Below, piece by piece: positions 10,606 to 19,139 of a stretch of 64,000 bases of DNA; within the stretch, counting starts at the first letter, position 1, and the number at the start of each line of letters is the position of its first letter. This DNA comes from Mangrovicoccus algicola (GTDB taxonomy: Bacteria; Pseudomonadota; Alphaproteobacteria; Rhodobacterales; Rhodobacteraceae), in the NCBI RefSeq assembly GCF_014903745.1, contig NZ_JACVXA010000003.1, positions 84,391 through 148,390 on the forward strand, given 5' to 3'. The notes beneath the pieces are model-generated. The model ran no database searches and had not been told where the DNA came from. It worked only from the letters and a program-made list of their open reading frames with translations. A program made the position numbers and the translations under genes.

Positions 10606-10661
10606 GACAGCCAGGGGGCCGCGATGCGCGGCCCCTGCCAGTGCCGGGAGCCGCAGCCACG

Positions 10662-12104
10662 ATGGAATTCATCGACCAGAGCCTGTCCGATCTGTTCGTC
10701 GATCTCCACCTCTCGGGCCTGTGGCCGGACGGCAAGGCGATCTCGGATGCCGAGATGCTGTTCCCCGCGGAATACATCATGGCCAGCTACGCCGCGCAGA
10801 AGGCACGGGGGCCGGTCGATCTGGAGGCCTTCCACCGGGCGCATTTCCGCCCCCTCGAGGCCGACGCCCCGGGCTACCACACCGATCCCGCCCATGGCCC
10901 CCGCGACCACCTGGAGGCGCTGTGGCCCTGGCTGATGCGTCCTGCCGACGATCCGTCGATCCGCTCGACCCGCGTGCCGATGCCCTTTCCCTATGTCGTG
11001 GTCGGCGGCCGGTTCCAGGAGGCGTATTACTGGGACAGCTATTTCACGCAGCTGGGGCTGCTGCGCTCGGGGCGGCTGCAGGCGGCGCGCGACATGCTGG
11101 ACAATTTCGCCCATGCGATCGGCCGCTTCGGCTTCGTGCCCAACGGGTTCCGCAGCTATTACCTGACCCGGTCGCAACCGCCCTTCTTCTGGGCGATGGT
11201 GCAGGACTATGCGGCCGCCAGCGGCGAGGAAGCGGCCGTTCTGGCCCATTACCTGCCCGCCCTGGAGGCCGAGCACGCCTTCTTCGCCAGCCCGCCGCGC
11301 CACCATCTGGGGCTGGCGCGCTACTGGGATGCGTCGGACGGCCCGCGCATCGAGATGTATGCCACCGACCTGGAATGGCACGACCACGCCGCGGCGCGCC
11401 CCGGTTTCTACCGCGACCTGCGCGCAGCCTGCGAAAGCGGCTGGGACTTCTCCTCGCGCTGGCTGGCCGACCCGTCCGACCTGGGCACGATCCGCACAAC
11501 CGACATCTGGCCGGTCGACCTCAACGCGCTGCTTCTGGGGCACGAGACCCTGCTGGCCCGGGCGGCGGCCCTGCATGCGCCGGAGCGTGCCGAAGGCTAT
11601 GCCGCCGCGGCGCAGGCGCGGGCCGCCGCGATCCGCGACAGGTTCTGGAACGCGCAGACGGGCTTTTTCCACGACCGGCTGATCGGCGCGGATGCGCTGA
11701 CCCCGGTGGTCTCCGCGGCCGGGCTGTTTCCGCTCTGGACCGGGGCGGCCAGCCCCGAACAGGCGGCATCGGCGGCGGCGGTGGCGGAGGCGCGCCTGCT
11801 GGCGCCGGACGGGCTGCTGAGCACCGATCTGCGCAGCGGGCAGCAATGGGACAGTCCCAATGGCTGGGCGCCGCTGCAATGGGTGGCGGTGCAGGGGCTG
11901 CGCCGCTATGGCCATCACGCGCTGGCCGGGGAAATCCGCCGCCGCTGGCTGGCCACCTGCGAGGCGGTGTTCCGCGAGACCGGAAAATTCGTCGAGAAAT
12001 ACAACGTCCTCGACCGCAACCAGCCCGGCGGCGGCGGCGAATATGCGCTGCAGGACGGGTTCGGCTGGACCAACGGCGTCTATCTCGACCTGCTGCAGGA
12101 CTGA
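10662..12104 (+). CDS. treF: cytoplasmic trehalase (GH37)
   Basis: Hydrolyses alpha,alpha-trehalose to two glucose. About 480 residues with no signal peptide, hence cytoplasmic. Both family signatures are present: GGRFQEAYYWDSY and QQWDSPNGWAPLQW. The catalytic acid is Asp about 262 in ESGWDFSSRW and the base Glu about 445 in FVEKYNV, matching the E. coli GH37 residues; the glycine-rich lid GGGGEYALQDGFGWTNG is intact. ATG 10662 is chosen over GTG 10641 because GGGAG at 10646-10650 is properly spaced from it. It follows the glycogen operon and may feed glucose into the same pool. Confidence 0.93.
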   Translation: MEFIDQSLSDLFVDLHLSGLWPDGKAISDAEMLFPAEYIMASYAAQKARGPVDLEAFHRAHFRPLEADAPGYHTDPAHGPRDHLEALWPWLMRPADDPSIRSTRVPMPFPYVVVGGRFQEAYYWDSYFTQLGLLRSGRLQAARDMLDNFAHAIGRFGFVPNGFRSYYLTRSQPPFFWAMVQDYAAASGEEAAVLAHYLPALEAEHAFFASPPRHHLGLARYWDASDGPRIEMYATDLEWHDHAAARPGFYRDLRAACESGWDFSSRWLADPSDLGTIRTTDIWPVDLNALLLGHETLLARAAALHAPERAEGYAAAAQARAAAIRDRFWNAQTGFFHDRLIGADALTPVVSAAGLFPLWTGAASPEQAASAAAVAEARLLAPDGLLSTDLRSGQQWDSPNGWAPLQWVAVQGLRRYGHHALAGEIRRRWLATCEAVFRETGKFVEKYNVLDRNQPGGGGEYALQDGFGWTNGVYLDLLQD

Positions 12105-12157
12105 GCGCGGCCGTTTCGCCCTCCCCGGATCGCGGAACTGCGACAAAGCGCATGTCA

Positions 12158-12181
12158 CCGGACGGCAGGTCTTCCGTCCGG
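12158..12181 (+). terminator. hairpin after trehalase gene
   Basis: CCGGACGG at 12158-12165 pairs perfectly with CCGTCCGG at 12174-12181 (8-bp stem, 8-base loop) between the trehalase and the next gene. There is no T tract, so it may be a weak terminator or mRNA-end stabiliser. Confidence 0.35.
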
Positions 12182-12231
12182 AGGCCGGGCGCGCCTAGGG
12201 TGGCGCATCCGATTGCCGAGGGAGAGCCCCC

Positions 12232-12963
12232 ATGTCCGCCCCGCTCAACATCGCCGCCTGGTCCGGCCCGCGCAACCTGTCGACCGCGATGATGTACGCC
12301 TTCGGCGCCCGCACCGATGCGGCGGTCTGGGACGAACCCTTCTATGCCGCCTATCTGGAGGCGACCGGGCTCGACCACCCGATGCGCGAGGAGATCATCG
12401 CCGCCGGGCCGCGCGATGCCGGAGAGGTCGCCGCGCGCTGCGCCGCGCCGCATCCCTCGGGACGGCCGGTCTTCTACCAGAAGCACATGACCCATCACAT
12501 GGTGCCCGCCATGCCGCGGGGCTGGTTCGGCGCCGTCACCCACCTGTTCCTGATCCGCCACCCGGCGCGCGTGCTGGCCAGCTATGCGCAGAAGCGCGAG
12601 AACCCCGACCTGGCCGATATCGGCTTTGCCCAGCAGGCGGAGATCTTCGCGGCGATCCGCGCCGGGGGCCAGGATCCGGTGGTCGTCGATTCCCATGACA
12701 TCCGCGACGATCCGGCGGGCATGATGGACGCGCTCTGCGACCGGCTGGGCATCGCGCGCGATCCCGGAATGATCCGCTGGCCCGCGGGCGGACATGCCGA
12801 TGACGGGGTCTGGGCCAGCCACTGGTACGACGCGGTGCATGGCTCCACCGGCTTTGCCGGGGCCGAGGGGCCGCTGCCCGGCCTGCCTGCGGATCTGCAA
12901 TCCGTCTGCGACGCCGCCCTGCCCCATTACGAGGCGCTGAAACCCTTTGCCCTGAAGGCCTGA
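12232..12963 (+). CDS. sulfotransferase-like P-loop protein
   Basis: 243 residues. The N-terminus IAAWSGPRNLSTAMMYAF resembles the phosphosulfate (PAPS) P-loop of sulfotransferase-family proteins, and HLFLIRHPARVLASYAQKR resembles the 3'-phosphate-binding segment, so fold assignment is reasonable while substrate is unknown. The next gene, a class IV aminotransferase, starts 2 bases after its stop, so the two are almost certainly co-transcribed and translationally coupled. The pairing suggests a joint role in amino-acid or amine modification, which is inference. An adequate GGGAGAG ribosome site precedes ATG 12232. Confidence 0.75.
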   Translation: MSAPLNIAAWSGPRNLSTAMMYAFGARTDAAVWDEPFYAAYLEATGLDHPMREEIIAAGPRDAGEVAARCAAPHPSGRPVFYQKHMTHHMVPAMPRGWFGAVTHLFLIRHPARVLASYAQKRENPDLADIGFAQQAEIFAAIRAGGQDPVVVDSHDIRDDPAGMMDALCDRLGIARDPGMIRWPAGGHADDGVWASHWYDAVHGSTGFAGAEGPLPGLPADLQSVCDAALPHYEALKPFALKA

Positions 12964-12964
12964 G

Positions 12965-13891
12965 ATGACAGACACCACCACCCATACCGCCGAGGCCGAC
13001 GACCGCAATGACCGCCTGCTGATCCATGTCGACGGCAAGCTGGTGCCCAAGGCCGAGGCCGTGGTCTCGGTCTACGATTCAGGCTTCATGCTGGGGGACG
13101 GCATGTGGGAGGGCATGCGGCTTTATGACGGCGAATGGGCCTTCTTCGACGCGCATATGGACCGGCTTTACGACAGCTGCAAGGCGGTGCGGCTGGAGAT
13201 CGGCAAGACCCGCGAGGAGCTGCGCGCCATCCTCGACGAGACCGCGGCCGCGAACGGCATGACCGGCGACGCGCATTGCCGGCTGATGATCACCCGCGGC
13301 CGCAAGGCCAAGCCGTTCCAGCATCCGGGCCTGTCGAAATGGGGCCCGACCATCGTCGCGATCATCGAGCATTCGGTGCCCGCCGCCGCGCTGTCCAGGG
13401 GGCTGCGCCTGGCCTCGGTGCCGCAGGTGCGCGGCCTGCCGCATAGCCAGGACCCGAAATTCAACAGCCATTCCAAGCTGAACTGCATCATCGCCTGCCT
13501 GCAGGCCGAGGAGGCCGGCGCCGACGAGGCGCTGATGCTGGACCCGCATGGCTTCGTGAACACCACCAATGCCTGCAACTTCTTCATCGTCAGGAAGGGC
13601 GAGGTTTGGACCTCCACCGGCGACTACTGCATGAACGGCGTCACCCGCGCCAATGTCATCAGGGTCTGCCGCGAGGCGGGGATCCCCGTCTTCGAGAAGA
13701 ATTTCTCGCTCTACGAGGCCTATTCGGCCGACGAGGCCTTCCTGACCGGCACATTCGGCGCCCAGACCCCGGTGGCGGAAATCGACGGCCGCGCGATCGG
13801 CGACGGCGCGCGCCCGGTCACCGAACGCATCCGCGCCCTCTACAAGGACCTCGTCGCCCGCACCGTCGCCGCGCAGAAGGCCGCCCGCTAG
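12965..13891 (+). CDS. class IV (branched-chain/D-amino acid type) aminotransferase
   Basis: PLP-dependent fold-type IV transaminase, 308 residues, of the IlvE/Dat/PabC superfamily. The PLP lysine is Lys about 171 in FNSHSKLNCI; EALMLDPHGFVNTTNACNFFIV and GVTRANVIRVCREAGIPV are the cofactor phosphate-binding and following segments, and GDGMWEGMRLYDG is the conserved N-terminal stretch. Substrate cannot be assigned: branched-chain amino acids, D-amino acids or an amine are possible. It starts 2 bases after the sulfotransferase-like gene. Its stop overlaps the convergent hydrolase gene by a few bases. Confidence 0.86.
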   Translation: MTDTTTHTAEADDRNDRLLIHVDGKLVPKAEAVVSVYDSGFMLGDGMWEGMRLYDGEWAFFDAHMDRLYDSCKAVRLEIGKTREELRAILDETAAANGMTGDAHCRLMITRGRKAKPFQHPGLSKWGPTIVAIIEHSVPAAALSRGLRLASVPQVRGLPHSQDPKFNSHSKLNCIIACLQAEEAGADEALMLDPHGFVNTTNACNFFIVRKGEVWTSTGDYCMNGVTRANVIRVCREAGIPVFEKNFSLYEAYSADEAFLTGTFGAQTPVAEIDGRAIGDGARPVTERIRALYKDLVARTVAAQKAAR

Positions 13892-14814
13892 AGCCCTTCG
13901 CCATGCCGGGCCAGGAACGGCCCGGCCTCCGCCAGCACCGCCTGCGGGTTTTCCTCGGCCAGGTAATGCCCGCCGGGGATCGCGCGGCCCGCGACGTCGC
14001 TCACCCGCTCGCGCCAGAGCGCGAGGCAGTCGAAATGCTTCTCTATCGCGCCGTCGCTGCCCCAGAGCGCCAGCATGGGAACCCGGCATTTCCCGGTCTC
14101 GGCATCGTCATGCGCGATGTCCTCGCCTGCGGCCGCGCGGTAATCCTCGCAGGCAGCGCGGATCGCCGCCGGATCGCGGAACGCGTCGAGATATTCCTGC
14201 AGCGCGGGCCGCGCGAAGGGCGCCAGCCCCGCCGAGCCGCCGGACGCCTTGGACAGCCAGAAGAAATCCGGATCCGCCCCGATCAGCCTTTCGGGGAAGG
14301 GCGCGGGCCGGGTCAGCCAGTACCAGTGCCAGTAGTCATGCGCGAAGCCCGAGCGCGCCTCGCGGTACATTTCCCGCGTCGGCGCGATGTCGAGGGCGAC
14401 GAAGGCGGCGACCCGGTCGGGATGATCGGCGGCCATCCGGTGCGCCACCCGCGCGCCGCGGTCATGGGCGAGGATCACGAACCGCTCATGGCCCAGCCGG
14501 TCCATCAGCCGCAGCAGGTCACAGGCCATCGCCCGCTTGGCATAGACCCCCGGGCCCGGCTCGGGTTTCCACGACCGGCCATAGCCGCGCAGGTCGGGGC
14601 AGATGACGGCATGGCGTTCGGCCAGGACCGGCGCCACCCGGTGCCACATCGCCGATGTCTGCGGATAGCCGTGAAGCAGCAGCAGGGGCGCGCCCGATCC
14701 CCTGCGCCGGGCAAAGACCCGGACCCCGCCGCCCAGATCATGCAGCGCCGCGTCGAAGCCCGGGAAGAAATCCGGGGCCTCCGCCGCCGCTGCCAGCGCT
14801 GCCTGCCTGTCCAT
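13888..14814 (-). CDS. alpha/beta hydrolase, haloacetate dehalogenase/epoxide hydrolase-like
   Basis: 308-residue alpha/beta hydrolase. LLLHGYPQTSAMWHRVAPVLA supplies the oxyanion HGYP motif, the nucleophile is an Asp (about 118) in AHDRGARVAHRMA, and the catalytic His is about 283 in GGHYLAEE. An Asp nucleophile in HDRGAR together with the cap segment YWHWYWLTRPAPFPERLIGADPDFF is typical of fluoroacetate/haloacetate dehalogenases; related epoxide hydrolases share the layout. Activity on halogenated acids is therefore plausible but unproven. It is transcribed alone, convergent with the aminotransferase and divergent from the ABC importer at 14972. Confidence 0.82.
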   Translation of the reverse strand: MDRQAALAAAAEAPDFFPGFDAALHDLGGGVRVFARRRGSGAPLLLLHGYPQTSAMWHRVAPVLAERHAVICPDLRGYGRSWKPEPGPGVYAKRAMACDLLRLMDRLGHERFVILAHDRGARVAHRMAADHPDRVAAFVALDIAPTREMYREARSGFAHDYWHWYWLTRPAPFPERLIGADPDFFWLSKASGGSAGLAPFARPALQEYLDAFRDPAAIRAACEDYRAAAGEDIAHDDAETGKCRVPMLALWGSDGAIEKHFDCLALWRERVSDVAGRAIPGGHYLAEENPQAVLAEAGPFLARHGEGL

Positions 14815-14971
14815 CCGCGCCGCCCTCCTTGCGTCTGCCGCGCCCAGCTAGACCGCCCGGGGGCCGCCGCGTCAATTCCCCTGCCGCGCCGGGTTGTGCG
14901 GCATGGCGGCTTGGACGTAGAAGGCGCGCAACGCGGCCCCGGGCCGCCCCAGCCCTCACCGGAGAGTTCCG

Positions 14972-15826
14972 ATGTCCACCTTCCGCCTCCTGCCCGTCCT
15001 GGCCGCCCTTCTTGCCACCGGCGCCTCCGCCGACACGCTGTATTTCTCGGCCATCCCCGACGAGGACGAGACCGCGCTGGTCGCGCGCTTCTCCAAGGTC
15101 GCCGAGTACCTGGAGCAGGAACTGGGCGTCGATGTCGAATTCGTGCCGGTGAAATCCTATGCCGCCTCGGTCACCGCCTTCCGCAACGACCAGATCCAGC
15201 TGGCCTGGTTCGGCGGGCTGACCGGCGTGCAGGCGCGGCTGATGACGCCGGGCGCGCGCGCCATCGCGCAGGGGGTCGAGGACCCGACCTTCATCACCTA
15301 TTTCATCGCCAATACCGCGACCGGGCTGGAGCCGTCCGACGCCTTCCCCGAGGCCGCGCAGGGGCTCAGCTTCACCTTCGGCGCGCAGACCTCCACCTCG
15401 GGCCGGCTGATGCCCGATTACTGGATCCGCGAAGAGACCGGCGGGGCGCCGGAAGACTTCTTCTCGCGCGTGGGCTTCTCGGGCGATCATTCGCAGACGC
15501 TGCGGCTCGTGGCCTCGGGGGCCTGGGATGTCGGCGCGCTGAACTACGCCGTCTATGACAAGGCCGTCACCGAGGGCGCGCCCGAGGTCGAGACCGCCAG
15601 GGTGATCTGGCAGACCCCGCCCTATCCGGATTACAACTGGACCATCCGCGGCGATGTCGATGACCGGTTCGGCGAAGGCTTCGCCGACAAGGTGCAGGCC
15701 GCGCTGATCGCGATGGACGATCCCGACCTTCTGGCCAGCTTCCCGCGCGAGGGCTTCATCCCGGCGGCCAATGACGATTACGGCCCGATCGAGACCACCG
15801 CCCGGGCGCTCGACCTGATCGAATGA
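14972..15826 (+). CDS. PhnD-type ABC importer substrate-binding protein (phosphonate/putative selenate family)
   Basis: 284-residue periplasmic binding protein with a signal peptide (MSTFRLLPVLAALLATGASA). The segments YFSAIPDEDETALVARF, VPVKSYAASVTAFRNDQIQLAWFGG, FTFGAQTSTSGRLMPDYWI and FSGDHSQTL are those of the PhnD/phosphite-binding family, and the overall pattern recalls the subgroup annotated as putative selenate transporters. Ligand is uncertain: phosphonate, phosphite, selenate or another oxyanion. The ATG overlap with the ATPase gene (ATGA at 15823-15826) places it first in a three-gene importer operon. The ribosome site GGAGAG precedes the ATG. Confidence 0.87.
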   Translation: MSTFRLLPVLAALLATGASADTLYFSAIPDEDETALVARFSKVAEYLEQELGVDVEFVPVKSYAASVTAFRNDQIQLAWFGGLTGVQARLMTPGARAIAQGVEDPTFITYFIANTATGLEPSDAFPEAAQGLSFTFGAQTSTSGRLMPDYWIREETGGAPEDFFSRVGFSGDHSQTLRLVASGAWDVGALNYAVYDKAVTEGAPEVETARVIWQTPPYPDYNWTIRGDVDDRFGEGFADKVQAALIAMDDPDLLASFPREGFIPAANDDYGPIETTARALDLIE

Positions 15827-16485
15827 GCCTGCTCCGCTTCCGGGACGAGACGCTGGGCCATGGCGGCCGCGCGGTCCTGTCCGGGGTCAGCCTGACGCTG
15901 TCCCCGGGGGAACGCGTGGTGCTGCTGGGCCGGTCCGGGGCGGGGAAATCGACATTGCTGGCCGCGATGCATGACCGGCTGCGGGCGGAAATGCGGGTGG
16001 CCCTGGTGCCGCAGGAACACGGGCTGGTGCCGCAGCTTTCGGCGGAACGCAATGCGCTGATGGGGCGGCTCGACGATCACGGGGCGATGCACAACCTCCG
16101 GACGCTGATCCATCCGCGCGCGCAGGACCGCGCCGGAGCCGCGGCGGTGCTGGATGAGCTGGGGCTCGCCGCGCAGGCCGGGCAACGGGTCGAGACGCTG
16201 TCCGGCGGGCAGAAGCAGCGCGTCGCGCTGGCGCGGGCCTTCTGGCGCGGCGGCGCGGTGCTGATCGCGGATGAGCCGGTCTCGGCGCTGGACGAGACGC
16301 AGGGCGCGCAGGTGCTGGACCGGATCGCCGAGCGGTTTCCGACCGCGCTGGTGGCGCTGCATGACGTGGCGCAGGCGCGGGCCTTCGCCACCCGGATCAT
16401 CGGGCTGGCGCGCGGGCGCATCGTGCTGGATGCCGCGCCCGGCAGGATCGACAATGCGGCGATCGCGGCGCTCTATGGCGGCTGA
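15823..16485 (+). CDS. PhnC-like ABC importer ATP-binding protein
   Basis: 220-residue single ABC domain. Walker A GRSGAGKST, signature LSGGQKQRVALARAF, Walker B VLIADEPVSALDE and switch His in LVALHDVAQAR are all present. It is shorter than typical PhnC. It overlaps the binding-protein gene by 4 bases and the permease gene by 11, so the three products are surely one transporter. Energises uptake of the oxyanion bound by the upstream protein. Confidence 0.88.
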   Translation: MSLLRFRDETLGHGGRAVLSGVSLTLSPGERVVLLGRSGAGKSTLLAAMHDRLRAEMRVALVPQEHGLVPQLSAERNALMGRLDDHGAMHNLRTLIHPRAQDRAGAAAVLDELGLAAQAGQRVETLSGGQKQRVALARAFWRGGAVLIADEPVSALDETQGAQVLDRIAERFPTALVALHDVAQARAFATRIIGLARGRIVLDAAPGRIDNAAIAALYGG

Positions 16486-17968
16486 GCGGCTCTCCCGTCT
16501 CCATGTCGCGGGGGGCTTCTGCCTGGCCGCGCTGGCCTGCCTGCCCTTCGCGGATCTGGGGCTTGCCGGGGTCGACCCGTGGGACGCGCTGGCGCGGATG
16601 GGCGCGGGATTGCTGCGCCCCGATTTCTCCGCGGTGGAGGACATCTTCCGCGCCACCGCGCTGACCGTAGGCTTCGCGCTGGCGGGCGTCACCATCGGCG
16701 GCATGGCCGGGCTGGTCCTGGCGCCCTTCTACCACCTGCGCGCGGTGCGCATTCCGGCCATCGCGCTGCGCTCCGTTCACGAGCTTTTCTGGGCGCTGTT
16801 CCTGATCGCCGCGATCGGGCTGGGCCCCATGGCGGGCGTCCTGGCCATCGCCCTGCCCTATGCGGGCATCTTCGCCAAGGTCTTTGCCGAGCAGATCGAG
16901 GAAGCCGATCCGCGCCCCGCCGCATGGCTGGGGCCCAGGGCCGATGCGCTGACCCGGTTCCTGTGGACCCGCGCGCCGCTGGCCCTGCGCCCGATGTGGA
17001 GCTACTGGCTCTACCGGTTCGAATGCGGGATGCGCGCCTCGGCCGTGCTGGGCTTCGTCGGTCTGCCGACGCTGGGATTCCAGCTGGACGCCTTCTTCAA
17101 GGTCGGCAATTACGGCGCGGTCAGCGCGGTGATGATGGTCTACGTGATCCTAATCGCCACCATCCGGCTGTGGATGCGGCCGCGGCTCGTGCCGCTGTGG
17201 ATCGCCGCCGCCTTCGCGCTGCTGGCCACGATCCCGGTGCCGCCGATGGGACAGGGGGCGATCCTGCGGGCGCTGAACGACATGACCCCCGCCCCGATCC
17301 GGGGCGGCGACTGGGCCGGGCTGATCCCCTGGCTGGGCGACAGGCTGGGGGACGAGATCCTGCCGGGCCTGGCCTCCACGCTGGTCGCGGGGCAGATCGC
17401 GCTGGCGCTGACCGGGCTGATCGCCTTCCTCGCCTTCGGCCTGGTGGTGCGCGAGGTGGCGGGACGCGCGGGGCGCGCAGGCGCCGACCTGGTGCTGATC
17501 CTGCTGCGCAGCTTTCCCGAATACATGCTGGCCTACCTGTTCCTGCAGGTCTTCGGTCCCTCGATGCTGCCCGCGGTGCTGGCGCTGGCGCTGCATAACG
17601 GCGCGATCATCGCCCATCTGACCGGGCGCGAGGCGGCCGGCGTCACCCGCGGGCTGCGCGCCGATGCGCCGCGCGGCCTTACCCTCTGGGGATGGGAACT
17701 GGTGCCGCGCCTGTTCGGGCCGTTCCTGGCGCTGTGCCTCTATCGCTGGGAAATCATCCTGCGCGAAACCGCGGTGATGGGGCTCTTGGGCGTCGCGACG
17801 CTGGGCTTCTATGTGGACACGGCGATGCAGCAGCTGCGGCTCGACCGGGCGCTGGTCCTCTTGATCGCCTGCGGGCTGATGACGGCCGGGGTCGACGCGC
17901 TCTCCCGCGCGATCCGCGCCCGGCTGCGCAGCCCCGCGCGCCATGACATCAAGCCCGATACCTGCTAG
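16475..17968 (+). CDS. PhnE-like ABC permease, two permease domains fused
   Basis: 497 residues, about twice the length of a usual PhnE. The first half has the permease signature region around ALRSVHELFWALFLIAAIGLGP and a coupling segment GFVGLPTLGFQLD; the second half repeats this as LLRSFPEYMLAYLFLQVFGPS and GLLGVATLGFYVD. So two homologous membrane domains (roughly residues 50-230 and 290-480) are fused and would form the whole channel in one chain. ATG 16475 overlaps the ATPase gene. It ends 6 bases from the convergent lacI-type gene, without an evident terminator. Confidence 0.87.
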   Translation: MAAERLSRLHVAGGFCLAALACLPFADLGLAGVDPWDALARMGAGLLRPDFSAVEDIFRATALTVGFALAGVTIGGMAGLVLAPFYHLRAVRIPAIALRSVHELFWALFLIAAIGLGPMAGVLAIALPYAGIFAKVFAEQIEEADPRPAAWLGPRADALTRFLWTRAPLALRPMWSYWLYRFECGMRASAVLGFVGLPTLGFQLDAFFKVGNYGAVSAVMMVYVILIATIRLWMRPRLVPLWIAAAFALLATIPVPPMGQGAILRALNDMTPAPIRGGDWAGLIPWLGDRLGDEILPGLASTLVAGQIALALTGLIAFLAFGLVVREVAGRAGRAGADLVLILLRSFPEYMLAYLFLQVFGPSMLPAVLALALHNGAIIAHLTGREAAGVTRGLRADAPRGLTLWGWELVPRLFGPFLALCLYRWEIILRETAVMGLLGVATLGFYVDTAMQQLRLDRALVLLIACGLMTAGVDALSRAIRARLRSPARHDIKPDTC

Positions 17969-17974
17969 CCGCGC

Positions 17975-18979
17975 TCAGGCGCTGTCGCGGCGCACGATGG
18001 CCCCCCGGAACAGCCGGTTCATGTCGCGATCCTCGCGGCTGTCCAGAACCTCGACCAGGTAATCCGCCATCTCGTCCAGCGGCTGGCGATAGGTGGTCAG
18101 CTGGTAGTTCAGGCTGTCGGCCTGCGGGATGTCGTCGAAGCCGGTCACCGCGATGTCTCCGGGCACGCGCAGTCCCAGCCGGTGGCGCAGCGTGTCGATC
18201 GCGCCGATGGCCAGGGCGTCATTCTCGCAGACCAGCACATCGGGCAGGTCCGCCCGCGCCCGGTCCTTCAGCGCCGTCTCCACCACCGCGCCGGACAGGG
18301 CCGGATCATAGGCGGCGACATTCACGCAATCGGGGCGCAGCCCGTGGGTCTGCTGCCAGTAGTCGATGAAGGTCTCCTTGCGCAGCAGATGCGCCGAGGA
18401 GGTGCGCGGACCGGCGACGAAGAACGGGCGGCGATAGCCTTGCGCATCGACATAGGCGGCGATGTCGCGCATCGCCTGCACGTCATCCACGGCGATGGAG
18501 ATCGTGTCGGGCTTCTGCGAGGACCGGGCGAAGACGATCAGCTTGGAGAAGCGCCGCGCATGCTGGGCGGCGGCCAGGACGTCATCGTCGAATTGCAGCC
18601 CGATCAGGATCACCGCATCGACCCGCCTCTGGCTGGCATTCAAGAGCGCAGGCCCGGTATCGGCCTTGTCCAGCGTGTTGACCAAGAGCGTGTCCCAGCC
18701 CTTGCGCCGCATCACCCGGGTCAGCCGTTCCATCATCACCAGCTTGTGCGGGTTGGCGAAATCATCGACCAGAAGCGCCACCAGGTTGGAGCGGTCCGAG
18801 GCCAGGCTGGCGGCGCGCAGGTCGGGCACATAGCCCAGCCTTTCGGCCGCCTGCATCACCTTGGCGCGGCTCTTGGCCGAGATGGAGGCATCCTTGCGGA
18901 AGGCGCGCGTCACCGTCCAGCGCGACACGCCCGCCTCGGCCGCCACGTCATCCGCGGTGATGTTCGCTCCGGTTGCCAT
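17975..18979 (-). CDS. LacI-family repressor of the inositol uptake/iolG cluster
   Basis: 334-residue LacI/GalR regulator. The helix-turn-helix ITADDVAAEAGVSRWTVTRAFR is at about residues 7-28, followed by hinge and periplasmic-binding-like effector domain (FDDIPQADSLNYQLTTYRQP near the end is typical). The start at 18979 is chosen because the helix-turn-helix should lie at the N-terminus; the frame stays open far upstream but has no family similarity there. It is divergent from iolG, and two identical palindromes sit between them, so it most likely represses iolG and the transport genes and perhaps itself. The effector is inferred to be inositol or an early catabolite. Confidence 0.88.
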   Translation of the reverse strand: MATGANITADDVAAEAGVSRWTVTRAFRKDASISAKSRAKVMQAAERLGYVPDLRAASLASDRSNLVALLVDDFANPHKLVMMERLTRVMRRKGWDTLLVNTLDKADTGPALLNASQRRVDAVILIGLQFDDDVLAAAQHARRFSKLIVFARSSQKPDTISIAVDDVQAMRDIAAYVDAQGYRRPFFVAGPRTSSAHLLRKETFIDYWQQTHGLRPDCVNVAAYDPALSGAVVETALKDRARADLPDVLVCENDALAIGAIDTLRHRLGLRVPGDIAVTGFDDIPQADSLNYQLTTYRQPLDEMADYLVEVLDSREDRDMNRLFRGAIVRRDSA

Positions 18980-19047
18980 CTGCTGCCCTCGTCCTGCGCC
19001 TGCATCTTCCTGCACTATAGCGCGGTTGCGGGCCATGCACCAATTTT

Positions 19048-19061
19048 TGCACGCGCGTGCA
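19048..19061. promoter_or_regulatory. LacI-type operator 1
   Basis: Perfect 14-bp palindrome TGCACGCGCGTGCA with a central CG, typical of LacI-family operators, in the divergent lacI-iolG intergenic region. The same core recurs 23 bp away. Confidence 0.8.
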
Positions 19062-19068
19062 GAATCCA

Positions 19069-19086
19069 TTTGCACGCGCGTGCAAA
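19069..19086. promoter_or_regulatory. LacI-type operator 2
   Basis: Perfect 18-bp palindrome TTTGCACGCGCGTGCAAA sharing its 14-bp core with operator 1. The centres are 23 bp apart, about two helical turns, so two dimers could bind on nearly the same face. It lies 53 bases before the iolG start. Confidence 0.85.
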
Positions 19087-19139
19087 ATTTGCGACGACTT
19101 GGATCGACGCGGCGGGGAGCCGCGAGTCGGGAGGATAGA

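Noticed and set aside
14934..14948. GCGGCCC-C-GGGCCGC palindrome before the PhnD-like gene as an operator
   Set aside because: Such short all-GC palindromes are expected by chance in this base composition, and no second copy or adjacent regulator supports it.
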